The notes beneath the pieces were generated by a model. It did not search any database and was not told the origin of the DNA. It saw only the letters and a program-made list of their open reading frames with translations. A program made the translations under genes and the position numbers. Below are positions 57,414 to 64,000 of a stretch of 64,000 nucleotides of DNA, piece by piece (the stretch's first letter is position 1; each line of letters starts with the position of its first letter). Source of the DNA: Enterobacter cloacae complex sp. R_G8 (GTDB lineage Bacteria > Pseudomonadota > Gammaproteobacteria > Enterobacterales > Enterobacteriaceae); contig NZ_CP102246.1 of the NCBI RefSeq assembly GCF_024599795.1, positions 124,001-188,000 of the forward strand. Reading direction: 5' to 3'.

Positions 57414-57590
57414 GAAAGTCTAGCTTAAATTTAAGCGAAACATTCTTTAATTATCATCATGTTAGCCACAAGCATGACAACAAGTTTTCAGTAATATTTT
57501 CTTTATGTGACACTGAAAAAAGTAGCTGAAGATGACAGATTGTCATAAATAAAAACGCGAATGCGTTGATTAAAAACAAACCAGGAAGGG
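57414..57590. promoter_or_regulatory. glmS-pstS gap with distal TGACA palindrome
   Basis: No gene. AT-rich. At 57533-57545 TGACA-GAT-TGTCA puts two Pho-type half-sites head to head, about 130 bases upstream of the main Pho boxes. A PhoB role is only a guess. Confidence 0.35.
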
Positions 57591-57616
57591 TAAAAGCTCC
57601 ACCCGAAGGTGGAGCC
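57591..57616 (-). terminator. Terminator after glmS
   Basis: GCTCCACC and GGTGGAGC arms over a TTCG-type loop, with TTTTA on the minus strand, right after the glmS stop. Confidence 0.88.
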
Positions 57617-57624
57617 TGGAGGGA

Positions 57625-59454
57625 TTATTCTACGGTGACAGATTTCGCCAGATTACGCGGCTGGTCGACGTCGGTGCCTTTGATCAGCGCAACGTGGTAA
57701 GCCAGTAACTGCAGCGGAACGGTGTAGAAGATGGGGGCAATAACCTCTTCCACATGCGGCATCTCGATGATGTGCATGTTGTCGCTGCTGGCAAAACCGG
57801 CGTCCTTATCGGCGAAGACGTACAGTACACCACCACGGGCGCGAACTTCTTCGATGTTGGATTTCAGTTTCTCCAGCAGTTCGTTGTTAGGTGCCACAAC
57901 GATAACCGGCATATCTGCATCAATCAGCGCCAGCGGGCCATGTTTCAGCTCGCCTGCCGCGTAGGCTTCAGCGTGGATGTAAGAGATCTCTTTCAGCTTC
58001 AGCGCGCCTTCCAGCGCAATCGGATACTGATCGCCACGACCCAGGAACAGGGCGTGATGTTTGTCGGAGAAATCTTCAGCCAGAGCTTCAATCCGCTTGT
58101 CCTGAGACAGCATCTGCTCAATGCGGCTCGGCAGAGCCTGCAGACCATGAACAATGTCATGCTCAACAGAAGCATCCAGCCCTTTCAGGCGCGCCAGTTT
58201 CGCCACCAGCATCAGCAGAACCGTCAACTGAGTGGTAAACGCTTTGGTAGAAGCCACACCGATTTCGGTGCCCGCTTTGGTCATCAGCGCCAGATCGGAC
58301 TCACGTACCAGTGAAGATCCCGGCACGTTACAGATAGCCAGCGATCCCAGGTAGCCGAGCTCTTTCGAGAGACGCAGCGCCGCCAGGGTATCAGCCGTTT
58401 CGCCAGACTGAGAAAGGGTGATCATCAGGCTGTTACGACGCACCGCAGATTTGCGGTAGCGGAATTCAGAGGCGATTTCCACATCGCACGGCACGCCAGC
58501 CAGCGATTCAAACCAGTAGCGAGAGACCATCCCGGAGTTGTAGGAGGTACCGCAGGCCACAATCTGAATGTGCTCAACCTTGCTGAGGAGCTCGTTTGCG
58601 TTCGCACCCAGTTCGCTCAGATCCACTTCTCCGTGGCTGATACGACCGGTCAGGGTGTTTTTGATGGCATTTGGCTGCTCGTAAATCTCTTTCTGCATGT
58701 AGTGACGGTAAGCGCCTTTGTCGCCCGCGTCGTACTGCAGATTGGATTCAATCTCAGGGCGCTTCACCTGCTCGCCTGTGGTATCGAATACCGTCACGCT
58801 GCGGCGAGTCACTTCTGCGATATCCCCCTCTTCCAGGAAGATAAAGCGGCGGGTGACCGGCAGGAGCGCCAGCTGGTCAGAAGCGATAAAGTTTTCGCCC
58901 ATGCCCATACCAATAACCATCGGGCTACCGGAACGCGCAGCCAGCAGCGTGGACGGGTCACGGGAGTCCATGATTACCGTGCCATACGCACCGCGCAGCT
59001 GTGGGATCGCGCGCAGCACCGCGTCGCGTAGCGTGCCGCCCTTTGCCAGCTCCCAGTGCACCAGGTGCGCAATCACTTCGGTATCGGTTTCTGAAACGAA
59101 GGTATAGCCGCGCGCTTTCAGTTCTTCGCGCAGCGGTTCGTGGTTTTCGATAATGCCGTTATGCACGACCACGATGTGTTCAGACACATGCGGGTGCGCG
59201 TTGCCTTCAGACGGTTCGCCGTGCGTCGCCCAGCGGGTATGCGCAATACCGGTGCCACCGTGCAGCGGGTGTTCTTCCGCGGCCTGGGCCAGCATCTGCA
59301 CTTTACCGAGGCGGCGAAGACGGGTCATATGACCTTCTGCATCCACTACTGCCAGACCGGCAGAGTCGTAGCCACGGTATTCCAGACGACGTAAACCTTC
59401 GAGAAGGATTTCAGCAATATCACGCTGCGCAACTGCGCCAACAATTCCACACAT
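57625..59454 (-). CDS. glmS: Glucosamine-6-phosphate synthase GlmS
   Basis: This 609-residue amidotransferase makes glucosamine-6-phosphate from fructose-6-phosphate and glutamine, the first step to UDP-GlcNAc. The N-terminal glutaminase starts '[20 protein letters not shown]' with catalytic Cys2; two SIS isomerase domains follow ('[17 protein letters not shown]', '[19 protein letters not shown]'), ending 'LAKSVTVE'. Second gene after glmU. In E. coli GlmZ/GlmY RNAs control it by pairing in the leader between the two genes. Confidence 0.98.
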   Translation of the reverse strand: MCGIVGAVAQRDIAEILLEGLRRLEYRGYDSAGLAVVDAEGHMTRLRRLGKVQMLAQAAEEHPLHGGTGIAHTRWATHGEPSEGNAHPHVSEHIVVVHNGIIENHEPLREELKARGYTFVSETDTEVIAHLVHWELAKGGTLRDAVLRAIPQLRGAYGTVIMDSRDPSTLLAARSGSPMVIGMGMGENFIASDQLALLPVTRRFIFLEEGDIAEVTRRSVTVFDTTGEQVKRPEIESNLQYDAGDKGAYRHYMQKEIYEQPNAIKNTLTGRISHGEVDLSELGANANELLSKVEHIQIVACGTSYNSGMVSRYWFESLAGVPCDVEIASEFRYRKSAVRRNSLMITLSQSGETADTLAALRLSKELGYLGSLAICNVPGSSLVRESDLALMTKAGTEIGVASTKAFTTQLTVLLMLVAKLARLKGLDASVEHDIVHGLQALPSRIEQMLSQDKRIEALAEDFSDKHHALFLGRGDQYPIALEGALKLKEISYIHAEAYAAGELKHGPLALIDADMPVIVVAPNNELLEKLKSNIEEVRARGGVLYVFADKDAGFASSDNMHIIEMPHVEEVIAPIFYTVPLQLLAYHVALIKGTDVDQPRNLAKSVTVE

Positions 59455-59677
59455 AGTTAGATTTCCTGATTATGGCGTTATGCCATGCGTTGTCGCTGAC
59501 CTGTATTTGCCCTTTCCGGGCACCCCGAGCCTTGTAGAGAGTGGGGTTATTGTTATGGGTACTGCTTGTGGGGGAGATATATCTTTATCTCCTCTCCGGG
59601 TTTGCCTGACGACGGCTACGCCTTATCAGACAAACTTAATCGTAGGGCGGGTAAGCGTAGCACCACCCGCCTTGTTG
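59455..59677 (-). promoter_or_regulatory. glmU-glmS intercistronic region with REPs
   Basis: The gap holds REP-like units at 59601-59635 and 59641-59671 and, nearer to glmS, further hairpin-forming sequence. In E. coli the co-transcript is cut here by RNase E and GlmZ pairs with the glmS leader. I infer the same. Confidence 0.6.
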
Positions 59678-61048
59678 TTACTTCTTCTTCACCGGGCGTT
59701 TCCAGCCCTGCTTGTGCACCTGCGGCACACGGCTTAATACCAGCTCGTTATCGGCGATATCGCGCGTAACGGTTGTCCCGGCGGCAATCGTTACCCCATT
59801 ACCCACGGTAACCGGTGCCACCAGCTGTGTATCAGAACCGACAAACACATCATCACCGATAATGGTTTTGAACTTGTTGGCACCGTCATAGTTGCAGGTG
59901 ATTGTGCCTGCACCAATATTGACGTTATCACCAATTTCCGCATCGCCCAGATAGGTCAAATGACCGGCTTTAGAGCCTTTACCCAGACGCGCTTTTTTCA
60001 TCTCAACGAAGTTGCCCACGTGAGCGCCTTCCAGCAGCTCAGCCCCCGGGCGCAGACGCGCGAACGGCCCAATGGTGCATGCCGCGTCAAGATGGGCATC
60101 TTCCACCACGCTGTATGGGCTAATTTCGCAATCATCACCGATGACGCTGTTTGTGATCACACAGCCCGCACCAATTTTGACGCGGTTGCCCAGCGTGACG
60201 TTACCTTCCAGGATAACGTTAGTATCAATTTCAACGTCGCGCCCGTGCGCTAACGTTCCACGCAGATCGAAACGCGCCGGATCGCGTAGCATCACGCCGG
60301 CCAGCAGCAGCTTTTCGGCCTGTTCGGACTGATAAACGCGCTCCAGACGGGAAAGCTGCAGACGGTTATTCACCCCTTCCGTTTCACTGATACGTGCCGG
60401 ATGAACCGCCGCAATCTCGCGCCCTTCCAGGTATGCCATCGCAATGATATCGGTGATGTAGTATTCACCCTGCGCATTGTTGTTGTTGAGCTTCGACAGC
60501 CAGCGCTTTAAATCGGCGCCATTCGCAATCAGGATACCGGTGTTGATCTCCTGAATCTGGCGCTGTGCTTCACTGGCGTCTTTGTGTTCAACGATACCCG
60601 TTACGTTGCCGTTTTCACGAGTAATGCGACCGTAGCCGGTTGGATCGTCCAGCACGACGGTTAATAAACCGATACCGCCCTGCGGTTTGGCTTCACGCAG
60701 GCGAGTCAGTGTGTCGATGGAGATCAGCGGAACATCGCCGTAGAGCATCAGAATGTCTTCGTCATCGGCAAAGAACGGTGCTGCCTGCTGCATTGCGTGA
60801 CCGGTTCCCAGCTGTTCAGCCTGAAGCACCCAGTTGAGCTTGTCATCGCTCAGCGTCTTTTTAAGCAGATCGCCGCCGTGGCCATAGACCAGGTGAACCT
60901 GGCGAGCGCCCAATTCATTTGCTGCATCAATGACATGCTGCACCATTGGCTTTCCTGCCAGTGTATGAAGCACTTTAGGCAGATCGGAATACATGCGGGT
61001 ACCTTTGCCTGCGGCAAGGATCACCACGCTCATCGCACTGTTTGACAT
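59678..61048 (-). CDS. glmU: Bifunctional UDP-GlcNAc pyrophosphorylase/acetyltransferase GlmU
   Basis: The 456-residue enzyme acetylates glucosamine-1-phosphate and joins it to UTP to give UDP-GlcNAc. The uridyltransferase domain starts with '[20 protein letters not shown]'; the C-terminal left-handed beta-helix has hexapeptide repeats ('[19 protein letters not shown]', '[19 protein letters not shown]'). ATG 61048, six bases after AGGA, gives E. coli length; an ATG two codons upstream is also in frame. Confidence 0.97.
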   Translation of the reverse strand: MSNSAMSVVILAAGKGTRMYSDLPKVLHTLAGKPMVQHVIDAANELGARQVHLVYGHGGDLLKKTLSDDKLNWVLQAEQLGTGHAMQQAAPFFADDEDILMLYGDVPLISIDTLTRLREAKPQGGIGLLTVVLDDPTGYGRITRENGNVTGIVEHKDASEAQRQIQEINTGILIANGADLKRWLSKLNNNNAQGEYYITDIIAMAYLEGREIAAVHPARISETEGVNNRLQLSRLERVYQSEQAEKLLLAGVMLRDPARFDLRGTLAHGRDVEIDTNVILEGNVTLGNRVKIGAGCVITNSVIGDDCEISPYSVVEDAHLDAACTIGPFARLRPGAELLEGAHVGNFVEMKKARLGKGSKAGHLTYLGDAEIGDNVNIGAGTITCNYDGANKFKTIIGDDVFVGSDTQLVAPVTVGNGVTIAAGTTVTRDIADNELVLSRVPQVHKQGWKRPVKKK

Positions 61049-61132
61049 ACGCATCCTGACGGTAGTTTGAGTGAGAAGTAAAAACGTTTGGTGCTTAAAA
61101 TTCTACATCTTTTTCGTCATGAATTAAGGACG

Positions 61133-61167
61133 AAAAAAAAGCCAGCCTGGTATCCAGACTGGCTTTT
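61133..61167 (-). terminator. Terminator of the atp operon
   Basis: GCCAGTCTGG and CCAGGCTGGC arms followed on the minus strand by eight T, about 20 bases beyond the atpC stop. Confidence 0.92.
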
Positions 61168-61185
61168 GTGCTTTTCAAGCCGGTG

Positions 61186-61605
61186 TTACATCGCTTTTTT
61201 GGTCAACTCGATAACGCGCAGTTTGGCGATCGCTTTGGCCAGCTCCGCAGACGCCTGAGCGTAATCCACGTCACCATGAGAGCTGCTAATGTGCTCTTCA
61301 GCCTTACGCTTCGATTCCAGGGCTCGCGCTTCGTCGAGATCCTGGCCACGAATAGCGGTATCGGCCAGAACGGTCACACTGCCAGGCTGCACTTCAAGAA
61401 TGCCGCCGGACAGATAGATAAACTCTTCGTGACCGAACTGTTTAACGATGCGGATCATACCAGGCTTAATGGCGGTGAGCAGCGGTGCGTGACCCGGGAA
61501 AATACCCAGTTCACCTTCACTACCCGTTACCTGGATTTTCTCGACCAGACCAGAGAACATTTGTTGCTCTGCGCTGACGACGTCCAGGTGGTAAGTCATT
61601 GCCAT
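61186..61605 (-). CDS. atpC: ATP synthase epsilon subunit
   Basis: 139 residues. The N-terminal beta-sandwich ('[20 protein letters not shown]', '[16 protein letters not shown]') and the C-terminal helical pair (about 90-139) that inhibits rotation are present. Last gene of atpIBEFHAGDC, 20 bases after atpD. Confidence 0.97.
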   Translation of the reverse strand: MAMTYHLDVVSAEQQMFSGLVEKIQVTGSEGELGIFPGHAPLLTAIKPGMIRIVKQFGHEEFIYLSGGILEVQPGSVTVLADTAIRGQDLDEARALESKRKAEEHISSSHGDVDYAQASAELAKAIAKLRVIELTKKAM

Positions 61606-61625
61606 ATCACCCTCCGATTAAGGCG

Positions 61626-63903
<2,278 letters not shown>

Positions 63904-63922
63904 GAGCTTCTCCTCAATGCCA

Positions 63923-63948
63923 GGCGGCTTGTCCTGAGACAAGCCGCC
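63923..63948 (-). promoter_or_regulatory. Intercistronic hairpin atpA-atpG
   Basis: GGCGGCTTGTC (63923-63933) and GACAAGCCGCC (63938-63948) pair perfectly (11 bp) over CTGA, 6 bases after the atpA stop and 8 before the atpG ribosome site. No T-run, so processing or differential expression within the operon is likelier than termination. Confidence 0.6.
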
Positions 63949-63954
63949 GGACGA

Positions 63955-64000
63955 TTACCAGGATTGGGTTGCTTTGAAGGAATCGAGGATAGCTTTCAGC
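63955..64000 (-). CDS. atpA: ATP synthase alpha subunit, C-terminal end
   Basis: Only the last 14 codons and the stop are inside the window. They read 'LKAILDSFKATQSW', the usual end of enterobacterial AtpA. The gene runs off the right edge and precedes atpG in the operon. Confidence 0.93.
   Translation of the reverse strand, partial: LKAILDSFKATQSW

Overview
The window is a 64 kb piece of an enterobacterial chromosome. Gene content and order (uhp, ilvBN, istR/tisB, emrD, yid genes, ibpAB, dgo, gyrB-recF-dnaN-dnaA, rpmH-rnpA-yidD-yidC-mnmE, pst-phoU, glmUS, atp) match the E. coli region around dnaA. The lack of tna, yidB and yidX, together with agl and dsd genes, points to Enterobacter (E. 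cloacae complex) or a very close genus. oriC is not inside; by analogy it should lie a few kb past the right end, beyond the atp operon. The backbone is GC-rich with REP elements between operons.

Left part (1-13.9 kb). A LysR regulator fragment and an exported alpha/beta hydrolase are followed by the uhpABCT sugar-phosphate uptake regulon and the ilvBN acetolactate synthase operon with its ivbL leader peptide and attenuator. Next comes an AT-rich three-gene insert: an unknown 234-residue protein, a 60-residue two-helix membrane protein and an orphan type VI secretion Hcp. It is placed precisely between ivbL and the SOS toxin-antitoxin locus istR/tisB. A GNAT acetyltransferase, an EamA transporter and emrD follow.

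Middle (13.8-36.2 kb). This is mostly catabolic: a secreted GH5-like glycosidase overlapping emrD tail to tail; the D-serine locus dsdC/dsdXA, where dsdA carries a one-base frameshift; yidGH; the alpha-glucoside PTS pair (aglA, aglB) with regulator yidP; yidE; heat-shock ibpAB with a sigma-32 promoter and thermometer-type leader; yidQ/yidR; the D-galactonate operon dgoRKAD plus dgoT; yidA; and a divergent oxidoreductase/LysR pair.

Right part (36.2-64 kb). This is the conserved core: gyrB, recF, dnaN and dnaA leftwards; rpmH, rnpA, yidD, yidC and mnmE rightwards; then mdtL, yidZ, yieE, yieF, adeP with a PurR box, yieH, the Pho-controlled pstSCAB-phoU operon, glmUS, and the end of the atp operon.

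The most interesting unexplained element is the Hcp cassette at 9.0-10.4 kb, which looks like a candidate type VI effector/immunity/carrier unit. Other items worth a look are the dsdA frameshift, several intercistronic hairpins (uhpT, yidR, atpG), and paired operator-like palindromes upstream of dgoR and aglA/yidP.
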